From: Candidatus Faecousia excrementigallinarum
GTDB taxonomy: Bacteria; Bacillota; Clostridia; Oscillospirales; Oscillospiraceae
NCBI GenBank assembly: GCA_018713285.1
Contig: DVFK01000080.1
Coordinates: 1-58,835, forward strand
Direction of reading: 5' to 3'
Length of the DNA stretch: 58,835 nt
How positions within the stretch are numbered: the first letter of the stretch is position 1; the number at the start of each line of letters is the position of its first letter. The notes under the pieces are model-generated. The model saw only the letters and a program-made list of their open reading frames with translations, was not told the origin of the DNA and made no database searches. Made by a program: the position numbers and the translations under genes. Shown here one piece after another: positions 1 to 9,934 of the stretch.

Positions 1-701
1 TATCTAACTGATTAACAAATCTGTAAAGGGCTGTGGTTGGAGCCTTAAGAAAACCGTCTTGCGGTAGGGGGAAACTACCAATCCACAGCATCCTCTACAG
101 TGTAGCATACGTCCTTGCAAAAGGACACTGAAAACTACTACTCTATAATACAAGGGGGGAACAATTCGAGCGGGAGCGAGTTGTTCCCCCCTTAAGCCGG
201 CTTCTTTGCTTCCTTTCTTGCCGGAGCAAGAAAGGAAGGCCCCGGCGGGCAGTGCCCGCAGCCAATTTCGCACGGTGGCTTTTTACTACTCGTCACTTCC
301 CTGACCCGCCCGGTATCGTTCCTGCGGTGCATGGTTGGGTATCGACAACCGCCAGCAAGTACCACCCCCAAAGAAAACCGGAACTGCACCGCCCGCCGGC
401 TCCCTCAGTCACCTGCGGTGACAGCTCCCTCCCGGAGGGAGCTATGGACTGGTGCCTTTCCACATAGGTTTGTGCTTTTGGGGAAGTGCCTGCTGTGAAT
501 CCCTCAGTCACGCCTCCGGCGTGCCAGCTCCCTTTGGCAAGGGAGCCTTTGGCTTTTCCCCTTTACGCACCCATATCATCTCGTTGGCGAAGTACCCGCC
601 GTCAATTTACGGCGCCCTTTCACAAGGCTTCCTTTTTGAAGCTGGGGTTTAGAATTGCCTGGACTGGGGAAAAATGGAAAGGATGGGTTTGGGGGCAAAA
701 G

Positions 702-729
702 AAAACGCCTCCCAAAAGGGAGGCGTTTT
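702..729 (-). terminator. Rho-independent terminator of the ACT-domain gene
   Basis: AAAACGCCTCCC-AAAA-GGGAGGCGTTTT perfect 12-bp stem; minus strand continues TTTTCTTTTG. Confidence 0.85.
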
Positions 730-739
730 GGAAAGTGAA

Positions 740-1180
740 TCAGCCGGCCAGAATCTCGGCCTTGATCACATAGGGGGTGTCCCGCAGGAGCCGCAGAAGC
801 TCCTCCAGCTGCACCGTCAGACCGATGGTCTCGGCGGAGATGGTCACCACGGCACAGCCGTTGGTGGGGACGATGGAATTGATGGTCATAAGGTTTGCGT
901 GGTAGTCAGCGAAGATGGATAGAATCCCGGACAGGGCACCAGGCTCATCCTGCAAAATCAGCTGGAAGGTTATTACCCGACCGGTCATCATACTCTGAAA
1001 GGGGAGCACCGAATCCCGGTATTTATAAAAGGCGCTGCGGCTGATATTGGTCATCCGGGTGGCCTCGTTCACGGTGGTGGCTTCCCCGGTGGAGAGCAGG
1101 CGCTTGGCCTCTGCAACCTTGAGGAAAACCTCCGGCAGGGCGCTGGCTTCTACAATATAGTATTTGGGCGAATTTGCCAT
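740..1180 (-). CDS. ACT domain-containing protein, PheB/UPF0735 type
   Basis: 146-aa ORF; N-terminal HTH-like segment (NEATRMTNISRSAFYKYRDSV) followed by ACT domain (FQLILQDEPGALSGILSIFADYHANLMTINS); intrinsic terminator directly downstream. Confidence 0.85.
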   Translation of the reverse strand: MANSPKYYIVEASALPEVFLKVAEAKRLLSTGEATTVNEATRMTNISRSAFYKYRDSVLPFQSMMTGRVITFQLILQDEPGALSGILSIFADYHANLMTINSIVPTNGCAVVTISAETIGLTVQLEELLRLLRDTPYVIKAEILAG

Positions 1181-1297
1181 TGTGGACCTCCTGTGTCCTG
1201 AAAATGGGAAAATGTTGCTATAACTGCGTTAATTATACAGCAAACGAAACAAGATTGCAAGAGTAGATGAAAAAACTTTGGAGAATAGGAGGAAAAT

Positions 1298-2341
1298 ATG
1301 GAAAAGCAGCTGCGGGGAGTCTGGATTGCCGGGGCGGTTTTGCTGGGACTTTTCCTGTGTACCCGGTATCTTCTGGTGCTGGCAAAGCCCTTCCTGGCGG
1401 GGCTTTTGCTGGCTCTGGCGGCAGAGCCGGGGGTTCGGCTTCTGGATAAGCGGTGCCGCCTGGGCAGGTGCTGGGGGGCAGGCATCGGGGTGACACTGAC
1501 GCTGCTGCTCTCTGCCGGGATCCTGGCGGCGCTGCTTACCTGGGGGGTGCAGGAGCTGGGGAAGCTGGGGGCACTGCTTCCTCAGATGGGGCGGCAGGTG
1601 CAGCAGGGACTGGGCAGCCTGCGGGTGTGGATCATAGAGCTGTCCCAGGAGGCCCCGGAGGGGGTGCAGCAGGTGGTGAAGCGGACGGTGGACAAGAGCT
1701 TTTCCAGCGGGGAAATGCTTTTGGAACAGGTGATTAACCGGGCGCCCCAGTGGGCGGCGTCTTTCCTTGGAGGGGTGCCGGACGGCCTGCTGACGGTGGG
1801 CACGGCTCTGCTGTCCGCCTACCTGATTTCCGCCCGGCTGCCCCGGATGAAGCAAGCCCTTCGCCGCCGGATTCCTCAGCAGTGGCAGGAGCGGTATATC
1901 CCCGCCTGGAAGCGGGGGAAGAAGGCGGTGGGTGCCTGGTGCAAGGCCCAGGGAAAGCTGATGCTGGTGAACTGGGGAATCGTGACCCTGGGCTTTTTCC
2001 TGCTGAAAATCTCCCCGGCTCCCCTGTGGGCCCTGGGGGTGGCGGTGGTGGATGCCCTGCCGGTGCTGGGCTCCGGGACGGTGCTCATTCCCTGGACGCT
2101 GCTTCTCCTGATTCAGGGGCAGTATGGCCAGGCTCTGGGGATGGGGCTGCTGTACCTGGCGGCGGTGGTGGTGCGGTCGGTACTGGAGCCCCGCCTGGTG
2201 GGGCGGCAGCTGGGGCTGGACCCTTTGGTGACCCTGGCGGCCTTCTACGCCGGCTACCGCCTGTGGGGGATTCTGGGGATGATCCTCGCCCCCATCTGCG
2301 CCGCCGCCGCCCGCAGCTTCTTTGTGGAGACGGAAAGCTGA
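1298..2341 (+). CDS. AI-2E/YtvI-like sporulation integral membrane protein
   Basis: 347 aa, multiple TM segments, AI-2E permease-like C-terminus (GVAVVDALPVLGSGTVLIPWTLLLLIQGQYGQALGMGLLYLAAVVVRSVLEPRLVG). Confidence 0.75.
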   Translation: MEKQLRGVWIAGAVLLGLFLCTRYLLVLAKPFLAGLLLALAAEPGVRLLDKRCRLGRCWGAGIGVTLTLLLSAGILAALLTWGVQELGKLGALLPQMGRQVQQGLGSLRVWIIELSQEAPEGVQQVVKRTVDKSFSSGEMLLEQVINRAPQWAASFLGGVPDGLLTVGTALLSAYLISARLPRMKQALRRRIPQQWQERYIPAWKRGKKAVGAWCKAQGKLMLVNWGIVTLGFFLLKISPAPLWALGVAVVDALPVLGSGTVLIPWTLLLLIQGQYGQALGMGLLYLAAVVVRSVLEPRLVGRQLGLDPLVTLAAFYAGYRLWGILGMILAPICAAAARSFFVETES

Positions 2342-2380
2342 GAAGCCTTGTTTCTTCCTCATACAGAAGGCTTCCGTTTA

Positions 2381-2606
2381 TACCTCCCTCCGGGAGGGAG
2401 GTGTCTTGGGGCGCAGCCCCAAGACGGAGGGAGCCAGCGGGCGCAAAGCCCATTTGACCACCAGAGGCGGAACCTCCCCAAAGCTATCCCATTTCCTATG
2501 CCCATGATACTATCAGCAAGTACCACCCCCAAAGCAAACCCCAACTGCACCGCCCGCAGGCTCCCTCAGTCACGCCTCCGGCGTGCCAGCTCCCTCCCGG
2601 AGGGAG
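2381..2606 (-). repeat. Composite GC-rich intergenic repeat, reverse orientation copy
   Basis: Ends CCTCCCTCCGGGAGGGAGG ... CTCCCTCCCGGAGGGAG; same modules as 7172-7378, 57919-58178 and 58278-58537. Confidence 0.8.
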
Positions 2607-2843
2607 CTATGGGCTGCTGCGTTTCCACATGAGTTGGTGCTTTGGGGAAGTGCCTGCTGTGAATCCCTCAGTCACGGCTGCGCCGTGCCAGCTCCCTTTG
2701 GCAAGGGAGCCTTTGGTGCGGCGCTTGGGCTTTTGGGGCAGTGACGATACCGGGCGGGTCAGGGAAGTAATGAAATGTAGAAAGCTGCCGTGCGAAATTG
2801 GCTGCGGGCACTGCCCGCCCGGGAGATTTTTTACCACTTAGTA

Positions 2844-2872
2844 TTGTGAAACTGCCGCAGGTTTGGTATAAT
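2844..2872 (+). promoter_or_regulatory. SigA-type promoter of recJ
   Basis: TTGTGA-N17-TATAAT immediately upstream of the recJ ORF. Confidence 0.7.
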
Positions 2873-2894
2873 AGTGAGAAAATGATACAAGTGG

Positions 2895-4955
2895 ATGTGG
2901 AATGCTTTGAAATACGGAATTTGGAATGCGGCGGTGCCGCAGATGGAGGGAGTCAACGCTTTGGCAGGGGCCGGATATGCCCCCTTGGCTGCTATGATTC
3001 TGTCCGCCCGGGGCCTGAACACCCCCCAGGCGGCCCACAGGTATCTGGATTGCAGCTGCCCTCTGGATGACCCCTTTTTGTTGACGGATATGGATTTGGC
3101 GGCAGGCCGGGTGGGGCTTGCCATGGCAAAGGGCGAGAAAATTGCGGTGTTCGGAGACTACGATGTGGACGGCATCACCGCCACCTGCCTGCTGACGGAT
3201 TTTCTCCGCTCCTGGGGCTGTGACTGCGTGCCCTACATCCCCGGACGGCTGGAGGAGGGCTACGGCCTGAACCCCATGGCCATCCGCCAGCTCCATGACC
3301 AGGGGGTGAACCTGATTGTCACCGTGGACTGCGGCATCACCGCCATGGAAGAGGCGGAGCTTTGCCGGAGTCTGGGAATGGACTTGGTCATCACCGACCA
3401 CCACGAGTGCAAGGGGACACTCCCCCAGGCGGTGGCGGTGGTGGACCCTCACCGTCCCGACGGAGGGTATCCCCACAAAAACCTCTCCGGTGTGGGTGTG
3501 GCATTTAAGTTAGCTGCCGCCCTCTCCGGAAGCCAGGAGGAAATTCTTATCCGGTACGCCGACATGGTGTGTCTGGGAACTGTGGCGGATGTGATGCCCC
3601 TGGTGGGAGAAAACCGGGTGTTTGTGAGCCGGGGTCTTTCCATGCTGCGCCACAATCCCCGTCCCGGCATTGCTGCCCTCATGGCGGAGGGTGGCTGTCA
3701 GCCGGAGCAGATGAACGCCTCCGCCGTGGGGTATGTGCTGGCGCCCAGAATCAACGCCGCCGGACGGATGGGAAGAATCCCTGTGGCGGTGGAGCTGTTC
3801 CTTACCCAGGACCCGGACAGAGCCCGGGTGCTGGCGGAAGAGCTGTGCCGGATGAACCGGGAGCGGCAGAGCGTGGAATCGGAGATTTACGCCCAGGCGG
3901 TGCAGATGCTCCCCCAGGGAGCTGCCCCTGCCGCCATTGTGCTGGCGGAGGAGAGCTGGCACCAGGGTGTGGTGGGTATCGTTGCCAGCCGGATTGCAGA
4001 GGAATACGGCTGCCCCACTTTCCTTATCTGTCTGGATGGGGACCGGGGCAAGGCCAGCTCCCGGAGTTTTGGGGGCTTCAACCTCTTTACCACCCTTACC
4101 GCTTTGTCTGACCTGCTGGAAAGCTACGGCGGTCACGAGCTGGCGGCTGGCTTTACCATCGCCCGGGACAAGATTCCTGCCTTCCGGGAGGCGGTGTGCC
4201 GCCTGGCGGAGGACTACTACACCCAGGACGCCCCCCGGACGGTGCTGGATACGGACTGTGTCATCCCGCCGGAACTGCTCACCCTTTCCAATGTGGACGC
4301 TTTGGAGGTGCTGGAGCCCTGCGGCAACGGCTGTCCCAAGCCGGTGCTGATGATGGAGCGGCTGCAAATCCAGCGAATGAACCCGGTGGGTGGGGGAAAG
4401 CACCTGCGGCTGCGGCTGCAGCAGGGTCACTACGGCTTCAACGCCATCTACTTCTCCTGCGGGGAGGAGGCTGCCTCCCTGGCCCAGGGGGATCTGGTGG
4501 ATGTGGCCTTTTTGCCCCAGGTAAACGACTACCGGGGAGAGCGGACGGTGCAGATGAACATTGTGGATATCCGTCCGTCCTGCTCCGCCCCCTGCGACTG
4601 GGGCATCACCCCCTACCATGCCCTTACCGCCGACCGGCTGGAGCCCCAGATGGTGCCCTTGCTTCTGCCGGACAGAGCCCGGCTGGGGCTTGTGTGGCGG
4701 TATCTGTCCCAGGAACCCTCCGGGGTGGTGCGGGAGACCCCCATGTGCCTGTGCCGGAAGATTGTCAGATGGTCGGATAGTCCCATGAGCGTAGGAATGC
4801 TTCTGACCTGTCTGGATATTTTTGCCGATGTGAAGCTTTTGGAGCTTTCCCGGCAGCATAAATACATAACCATTCGCCTGCTGCCCTGGGAGAAAAAGGC
4901 AGACATTTCCAAGAGCAGAACCATGCAGCGGCTGATGAGGGCGAAGGAGGAATAA
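2895..4955 (+). CDS. recJ: Single-stranded-DNA-specific exonuclease RecJ
   Basis: 686 aa; DHH motifs (FGDYDVDGITATCLL, VTVDCGI, ITDHHE) and DHHA1 region (GRMGRIP..AAGFTI). Confidence 0.93.
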   Translation: MWNALKYGIWNAAVPQMEGVNALAGAGYAPLAAMILSARGLNTPQAAHRYLDCSCPLDDPFLLTDMDLAAGRVGLAMAKGEKIAVFGDYDVDGITATCLLTDFLRSWGCDCVPYIPGRLEEGYGLNPMAIRQLHDQGVNLIVTVDCGITAMEEAELCRSLGMDLVITDHHECKGTLPQAVAVVDPHRPDGGYPHKNLSGVGVAFKLAAALSGSQEEILIRYADMVCLGTVADVMPLVGENRVFVSRGLSMLRHNPRPGIAALMAEGGCQPEQMNASAVGYVLAPRINAAGRMGRIPVAVELFLTQDPDRARVLAEELCRMNRERQSVESEIYAQAVQMLPQGAAPAAIVLAEESWHQGVVGIVASRIAEEYGCPTFLICLDGDRGKASSRSFGGFNLFTTLTALSDLLESYGGHELAAGFTIARDKIPAFREAVCRLAEDYYTQDAPRTVLDTDCVIPPELLTLSNVDALEVLEPCGNGCPKPVLMMERLQIQRMNPVGGGKHLRLRLQQGHYGFNAIYFSCGEEAASLAQGDLVDVAFLPQVNDYRGERTVQMNIVDIRPSCSAPCDWGITPYHALTADRLEPQMVPLLLPDRARLGLVWRYLSQEPSGVVRETPMCLCRKIVRWSDSPMSVGMLLTCLDIFADVKLLELSRQHKYITIRLLPWEKKADISKSRTMQRLMRAKEE

Positions 4956-4959
4956 AGAT

Positions 4960-7137
4960 ATGGAGAGTTTTGCTGCCCATTACGGTTCCATGTACCAGGC
5001 GATTCAGCGGTATATGCCGGGAACCGACATGACCATGATTGACCGGGCGGTGGAGTACGCCCGGGAGAAGCACAAGGACCAGAAGCGGAAGGACGGCTCC
5101 CCCTACATCATCCACCCCCTGGCGGTGGCGGAGATTGTGGCGGAGATGGGGCTGGATCTGGATGCGGTGCTGGGAGCCATCCTCCACGACTGCATCGAGG
5201 ACACCGACGCTTCCCACGACGAGATTGCCAAGCTTTTCGGCAACACCACCGCCGAGCTGGTGGAGGGCGTCACCAAGCTGACCCGTGCCAACTTCTCCAG
5301 CACCGAGCAGGCCCAGATGGAGAACCTGCGGAAGATGTTTATGGCCATGTCCAAGGACATCCGGGTGGTGCTGATCAAGATTGCCGACCGGCTCCACAAT
5401 ATGCGCACCATGCAGTACCAGTCCCCCGCCAAGCAGATTTCCAAGTGCCGGGAGACCATGGACATCTATGCACCTCTGGCCCACCGGTTAGGTATGCAGA
5501 AGATGAAGTGGGAGCTGGAAGACCTTTCCCTGCGGTACCTGGACCCCAAGGGCTACGAGGAGATTATGGAGTACCTGAACGCCCACAAGGAGCAGGACGA
5601 GGCTTTCATGGCCACCATCCAGGACAAAATCAAGGAGCGGCTCCAGGGTGTGGGGATTGCCAACACCACCTACGGCAGAATCAAGCACGTGTACTCCATC
5701 TACCGGAAGATGCACGCCCAGGACAAGTCCATCGAGGAGCTGTACGACATCTATGCCTTCCGGGTGATTGTGGACACCATCCCAGACTGCTACAATGTGC
5801 TGGGACACGTCCACGACCTGTTCAACCTGGTGCCCGGGCGGTTCAAGGACTATATCTCCACCCCCAAGCCCAATATGTACCAGAGCTTGCACACCACCGT
5901 CATCGGCAGTCAGGGCATCCCCTTTGAGGTGCAGATCCGTACCTGGCAGATGCACGAGACGGCGGAGTACGGCATCGCCGCCCACTGGAAGTACAAGCAG
6001 GGCACCGGCGCCGGAAACGAGAAGGACTTTGAGTGGGTCCGCCGGCTCCTGGAAAGCCAGCAGGATACGGATGCGGAGGACTATGTTCACTCCCTGAAAA
6101 TCGATATGTTCGACGACGAGGTGTTCGTCTTTACCCCCAAGGGTAAGATTGTGTCCCTCCCTGCCGGCTCCACACCCATTGACTTTGCCTACGCCATCCA
6201 CTCCGGGGTGGGCAACGCCCTGGTAGGCGCCAAGGTGAACAACCGGATTACAAACATTGATACCCCCCTGACCAACGGCGACATTGTGGAGATTATCACC
6301 TCCAAGTCCGCCAAGGGTCCCAGCCGGGACTGGCTGAATATCTGCAAGTCCAACCAGGCCCGGACCAAAATCAAGCAGTGGTTCAAGAAGGAGAAGCGGG
6401 AGGAAAACGTGGCTCACGGCAAGTCCAGCTTTGAGGCGGAGATGAAGCGGCTGATGCTGCCCCTTTCCGCCCTTTCCGACCCGGAGCTTGCTCCCCAGCT
6501 GCTGAAAAAGCTGTCCTTTGACAACTGGGACGATATGTACGCCGCCATCGGCTACGGCGGTCTGACCGCAGCCAAGGCGGTGGGCCGGATTCGGGACGAC
6601 ATCAACAAGGCGGTAAAGGCTCAGAACGAGGAAAAGCAGCTGCTAAAGCCCATGGCAGAGGCAGGAAAGGTGAGCCGTCACGCTGCCAACGGCGTGATTG
6701 TGGAGGACATCGGCTCCTGCATGATTAAGTTTGCCAAGTGCTGCACCCCGGTGCCGGGAGACGACATTGTGGGCTTTATCACCAAGGGCTTCGGCGTGTC
6801 TGTCCACCGGACAGACTGCCCCAACGCCCAGGGAAGAAACGACCCCCGGCAGTCCGGCCGTTGGGTGCGGGTCAGCTGGGCAAACCAGGAGGAGCAGCCC
6901 TTCGACACCACCCTGGAGCTGGAATGCCAGACAAGAGACGGTTTGCTTCTGGATTTGGCTACGGTGATGACCAGCACCCGGGTGCGGGTGAAGGAGCTTA
7001 ACGGCAAGGATCTTCCCGACGGCCACAGCATTTTCACCGTCCGCTTTGAGGTGAAGAATGTCCAGGAGCTGGAAGCCATAAGAAACCGCCTGATGAATGT
7101 CCGCTCCGTCTTAGGCTCCCGGAGAGGACAGAATTAA
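4960..7137 (+). CDS. Bifunctional (p)ppGpp synthetase/hydrolase RelA/SpoT
   Basis: 725 aa; HD (ILHDCIEDTD), RelA_SpoT synthetase (HTTVIGSQGIPFEVQIRT), TGS (VFVFTPKGKIVSLPAGSTPIDFAYAIHS) and ACT domains. Confidence 0.95.
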   Translation: MESFAAHYGSMYQAIQRYMPGTDMTMIDRAVEYAREKHKDQKRKDGSPYIIHPLAVAEIVAEMGLDLDAVLGAILHDCIEDTDASHDEIAKLFGNTTAELVEGVTKLTRANFSSTEQAQMENLRKMFMAMSKDIRVVLIKIADRLHNMRTMQYQSPAKQISKCRETMDIYAPLAHRLGMQKMKWELEDLSLRYLDPKGYEEIMEYLNAHKEQDEAFMATIQDKIKERLQGVGIANTTYGRIKHVYSIYRKMHAQDKSIEELYDIYAFRVIVDTIPDCYNVLGHVHDLFNLVPGRFKDYISTPKPNMYQSLHTTVIGSQGIPFEVQIRTWQMHETAEYGIAAHWKYKQGTGAGNEKDFEWVRRLLESQQDTDAEDYVHSLKIDMFDDEVFVFTPKGKIVSLPAGSTPIDFAYAIHSGVGNALVGAKVNNRITNIDTPLTNGDIVEIITSKSAKGPSRDWLNICKSNQARTKIKQWFKKEKREENVAHGKSSFEAEMKRLMLPLSALSDPELAPQLLKKLSFDNWDDMYAAIGYGGLTAAKAVGRIRDDINKAVKAQNEEKQLLKPMAEAGKVSRHAANGVIVEDIGSCMIKFAKCCTPVPGDDIVGFITKGFGVSVHRTDCPNAQGRNDPRQSGRWVRVSWANQEEQPFDTTLELECQTRDGLLLDLATVMTSTRVRVKELNGKDLPDGHSIFTVRFEVKNVQELEAIRNRLMNVRSVLGSRRGQN

Positions 7138-7171
7138 AGCAACGATACCAGGCGGGGCAGGGAAGTAATAG

Positions 7172-7378
7172 CTCCCTCCGGGAGGGAGCTGTCACCGCAG
7201 GTGACTGAGGGAGCCTGCGGGCAGTAAGCTGACGGTTTGCCTTTGGGTTGGTGCTTGCCGCAGGTTCTACATACCTCCGGGGAGGTACCACCCCTATCCG
7301 TGGAATTGGCTATGTGCCCGCTGGCTCCCTCCGTCTTGGGGCTGCGCCCCAAGCCACCTCCCTCCCGGAGGGAGGTAT
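7172..7378 (+). repeat. Composite GC-rich intergenic repeat
   Basis: CTCCCTCCGGGAGGGAGCTGTCACCGCAGGTGACTGAGGGAGCC ... GGCTCCCTCCGTCTTGGGGCTGCGCCCCAAGCCACCTCCCTCCCGGAGGGAGGT. Confidence 0.8.
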
Positions 7379-7424
7379 TTTCGGCAGCCTTCCGGGAAGA
7401 TTCGCCGTCGTAAGGAGAAATGAT

Positions 7425-7892
7425 ATGAAAGCAGTATTGACACGGGTAAGTTCTGCCAGTGTTTCCATTGATGGGAAAGTCGTGGGAAGCATCGGCAGGG
7501 GATTTTTGATTTTGCTGGGGGTTGGCCCGGAGGATACCCGGGAACACGCCCGGTACTTAGCGGAGAAGGCCCTGGGGCTGCGGGTGTTTTCTGACGAAAA
7601 CGGAAAGATGAACCGCTCTTTGGAAGATGTGGGGGGACAGGTACTGGTGGTGAGCCAGTTCACCCTTTACGGCAACTGCCGCAAGGGCCGCCGCCCCAGC
7701 TTCACCGATGCCGCTCCGCCCCAGCTGGGGGAGGAGCTGTACGAGGCTTTTTTGCAGGACTGTGCCGATTTGGGATTCGTCCCCCAGCACGGAAGCTTCG
7801 GGGCAGATATGCAGGTGGAATCCGTCAACGACGGCCCCGTGACCCTGATTTTGGACACGGAGCAGCTGATGGACACCCCCAGAAGAAAGTAG
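7425..7892 (+). CDS. dtd: D-aminoacyl-tRNA deacylase
   Basis: 155 aa from ATG 7425 (RBS AAGGAG); DTD motifs SQFTLYGNCRKGRRPSF and NDGPVTLILDT; the longer ORF start at 7248 reads through the repeat. Confidence 0.93.
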   Translation: MKAVLTRVSSASVSIDGKVVGSIGRGFLILLGVGPEDTREHARYLAEKALGLRVFSDENGKMNRSLEDVGGQVLVVSQFTLYGNCRKGRRPSFTDAAPPQLGEELYEAFLQDCADLGFVPQHGSFGADMQVESVNDGPVTLILDTEQLMDTPRRK

Positions 7893-7898
7893 GTTTTT

Positions 7899-8492
7899 AT
7901 GCTGAAGATTTTTACCATGGCCTTAGGGGCCTATCAGACCAACTGCTACCTGGTGTGGCAGGAGGGTTGCAAGGAGTGCCTGGTGATTGACCCGGGGTAT
8001 GAAGCCCAGACGATTGCCGCCCAGGCAGAAAAGCGGGGGCTGGAAATCGCCGGGGTGCTTCTGACCCACGGACACTTTGACCATGTGGGAGCTGTCCGGG
8101 AGCTGGTGATGGATCGGGACATTCCGGTGTACCTGAATGCCCAGGATACCGCCATGCCTCCCCAGATGACCGCCGGGCCTTTGTACTATACGGATAACTA
8201 TGGGGACACGGTGACCCTGGCAGGCATTACTTTCCGGGTCATTCCCACCCCGGGACACACTCCCGGCTCTGTATGCCTGCTGACGGAAAACCACCTGTTC
8301 TCCGGGGATACCCTGTTCCGGGGCTCCTGCGGCAGAACCGACCTGCCGGGAGGCAACTGGCAAGAGATGCAGGCATCTCTGAAAAAGCTGGCGGCACTGT
8401 CCCCCGATACCCGGGTGTACCCCGGCCATGGGGCTGCCTCCCTTCTGGCGGATGAGCTGGAATATAACCCCTACCTGAAAGGCGCACTATGA
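7899..8492 (+). CDS. MBL-fold metallo-hydrolase (glyoxalase II-like)
   Basis: 197 aa; THGHFDHVGA, PGHTPGSV and SGDTLFRGSCGRTDLPGG motifs. Confidence 0.9.
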   Translation: MLKIFTMALGAYQTNCYLVWQEGCKECLVIDPGYEAQTIAAQAEKRGLEIAGVLLTHGHFDHVGAVRELVMDRDIPVYLNAQDTAMPPQMTAGPLYYTDNYGDTVTLAGITFRVIPTPGHTPGSVCLLTENHLFSGDTLFRGSCGRTDLPGGNWQEMQASLKKLAALSPDTRVYPGHGAASLLADELEYNPYLKGAL

Positions 8493-9934
8493 AACTGACC
8501 CTTCTTGGACATACAGATAATTACGCCGTGGAGCAGCTGCAAATGGCTCTCTTTCCGGAAAATCCGGAGGGGGAGGCAGTATCCACCCTCCATCGGGGGA
8601 AAACCTGGCTCACCGCCACAACGAAAATCACCATAAACGGCAAAACCACCCAGAGTTCCAAGCGGCTGAAAGCGGAGGCGGAGACGGTGCCTCTCCGGCG
8701 GCGGATTTTGCAGCAGAGCTACTACTTAGCCGCCCTTCCCCACCTGCCGGAGGCTCCCGCCTGGGGTGCTTTGGCGGGGGTGCGCCCCACCAAGCTCACC
8801 ACCCGGCACCTGCTGGAAGGGGGGACGGTGGATTCCGCCCGGAAGCTTATGGAGCGGGTTTACTATGTATCCCCCAGAAGAAGCCGCCTGGCGGCGGAGT
8901 GTTCCGAATCCACCGCGGCGGCTGCCCGGCTTTTGGAGCCCACAGACATCTCCTTGTATGTGGGGATTCCTTTCTGCCCCACCCGGTGCGCCTATTGCAG
9001 CTTCGTCAGCCGTACCGTTGGCAAGCACACGGAGCTTTTGGAGCCTTATTTGCAGGCGCTCATGGAGGAAATTGCCTTTACGGGAAAAGCCCTGGAAACT
9101 TCCGGCTTTCGGGTGCGTACCCTATACATAGGAGGCGGCACTCCCACCACCTTGTCCGCCGCTCAGCTGAAAACCCTGATTGGAGCCCTCCAGGACAATT
9201 TTGACCTGAGCCGCTGTCTGGAATTTACGGTGGAGGGCGGCCGTCCCGATACCCTGAATCCGGAGAAGCTCCAGACCCTCTTTGATCTGGGGGTGGGGCG
9301 GATGAGCATCAACCCCCAGACCATGAACGACCGGGTGCTGAAAGCCTGCGGCCGTCCCCACACCGGGGCGGATGTGGTGCGCTCTTACCAGGAAGCGGTG
9401 GCGGCGGGCTTCCGGGACATCAATATGGATTTGATTGCGGGGCTGCCGGAGGACAATTACGAGGATTTCTGCCGCTCTCTGGACACCGTGGCGGCGCTGG
9501 AGCCTGCCAATATCACCCTGCACACCCTGGCTCTCAAAAAGGGAGCAGACCTGTTTGAAAAGCGGGGAAATCTTCCCAGCCGGGAGGAGGTATCCCGGAT
9601 GGTGGACTACGGGGAGCAGGTGTTTAGGAGTCTTGGCTACAAGCCCTATTATCTTTACCGGCAGAAATATATGTCCGGCAGCTTTGAAAATGTAGGCTGG
9701 AGCAAGGACGGACGGGACTGTCTGTATAATATCTATATGATGGAGGAGCTCCACTCCATTTTGTCTCTGGGTGGGGGCGGCATGAACAAGGTGAATCTGC
9801 CCGACGGAACCCTCCAGCGGTTCCACAACCCCAAGTTCCCGGAGCAGTACATAGGCCAACTGGATAGTGTGCTGGAGCAGAAAAAGACCCTCTTTGAACG
9901 GATGAAAGGAAGCAAATCATGTTGGACACCCTGA
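8489..9934 (+). CDS. hemZ: Coproporphyrinogen dehydrogenase HemZ (radical SAM)
   Basis: 481 aa; radical-SAM cluster CPTRCAYCSF, HemN/HemZ-like GGGTPTTLSAAQL, NMDLIAGLP. Confidence 0.88.
   Translation: MKLTLLGHTDNYAVEQLQMALFPENPEGEAVSTLHRGKTWLTATTKITINGKTTQSSKRLKAEAETVPLRRRILQQSYYLAALPHLPEAPAWGALAGVRPTKLTTRHLLEGGTVDSARKLMERVYYVSPRRSRLAAECSESTAAAARLLEPTDISLYVGIPFCPTRCAYCSFVSRTVGKHTELLEPYLQALMEEIAFTGKALETSGFRVRTLYIGGGTPTTLSAAQLKTLIGALQDNFDLSRCLEFTVEGGRPDTLNPEKLQTLFDLGVGRMSINPQTMNDRVLKACGRPHTGADVVRSYQEAVAAGFRDINMDLIAGLPEDNYEDFCRSLDTVAALEPANITLHTLALKKGADLFEKRGNLPSREEVSRMVDYGEQVFRSLGYKPYYLYRQKYMSGSFENVGWSKDGRDCLYNIYMMEELHSILSLGGGGMNKVNLPDGTLQRFHNPKFPEQYIGQLDSVLEQKKTLFERMKGSKSCWTP

Noticed and set aside
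252-773. Small ORFs at both window ends and in other repeat clusters (for example 252-467, 486-773, 58105-58314)
   Set aside because: They lie in hairpin-rich intergenic repeats and recur in several frames as repeat translations (PPSRREV, SLREGAVTAGD); no evidence of coding.
3510-4859. 449-aa minus-strand ORF inside recJ, and similar long antisense ORFs in relA, GH and fucI genes
   Set aside because: They overlap strongly supported genes, show low-complexity composition (H/Q/G/R-rich) and no domain pattern.
7248-7424. N-terminal extension of the dtd ORF
   Set aside because: The extension is translated from an intergenic repeat. The conserved DTD N-terminus MKAVLTRVSSASVSIDGK starts at 7425 with a good RBS.
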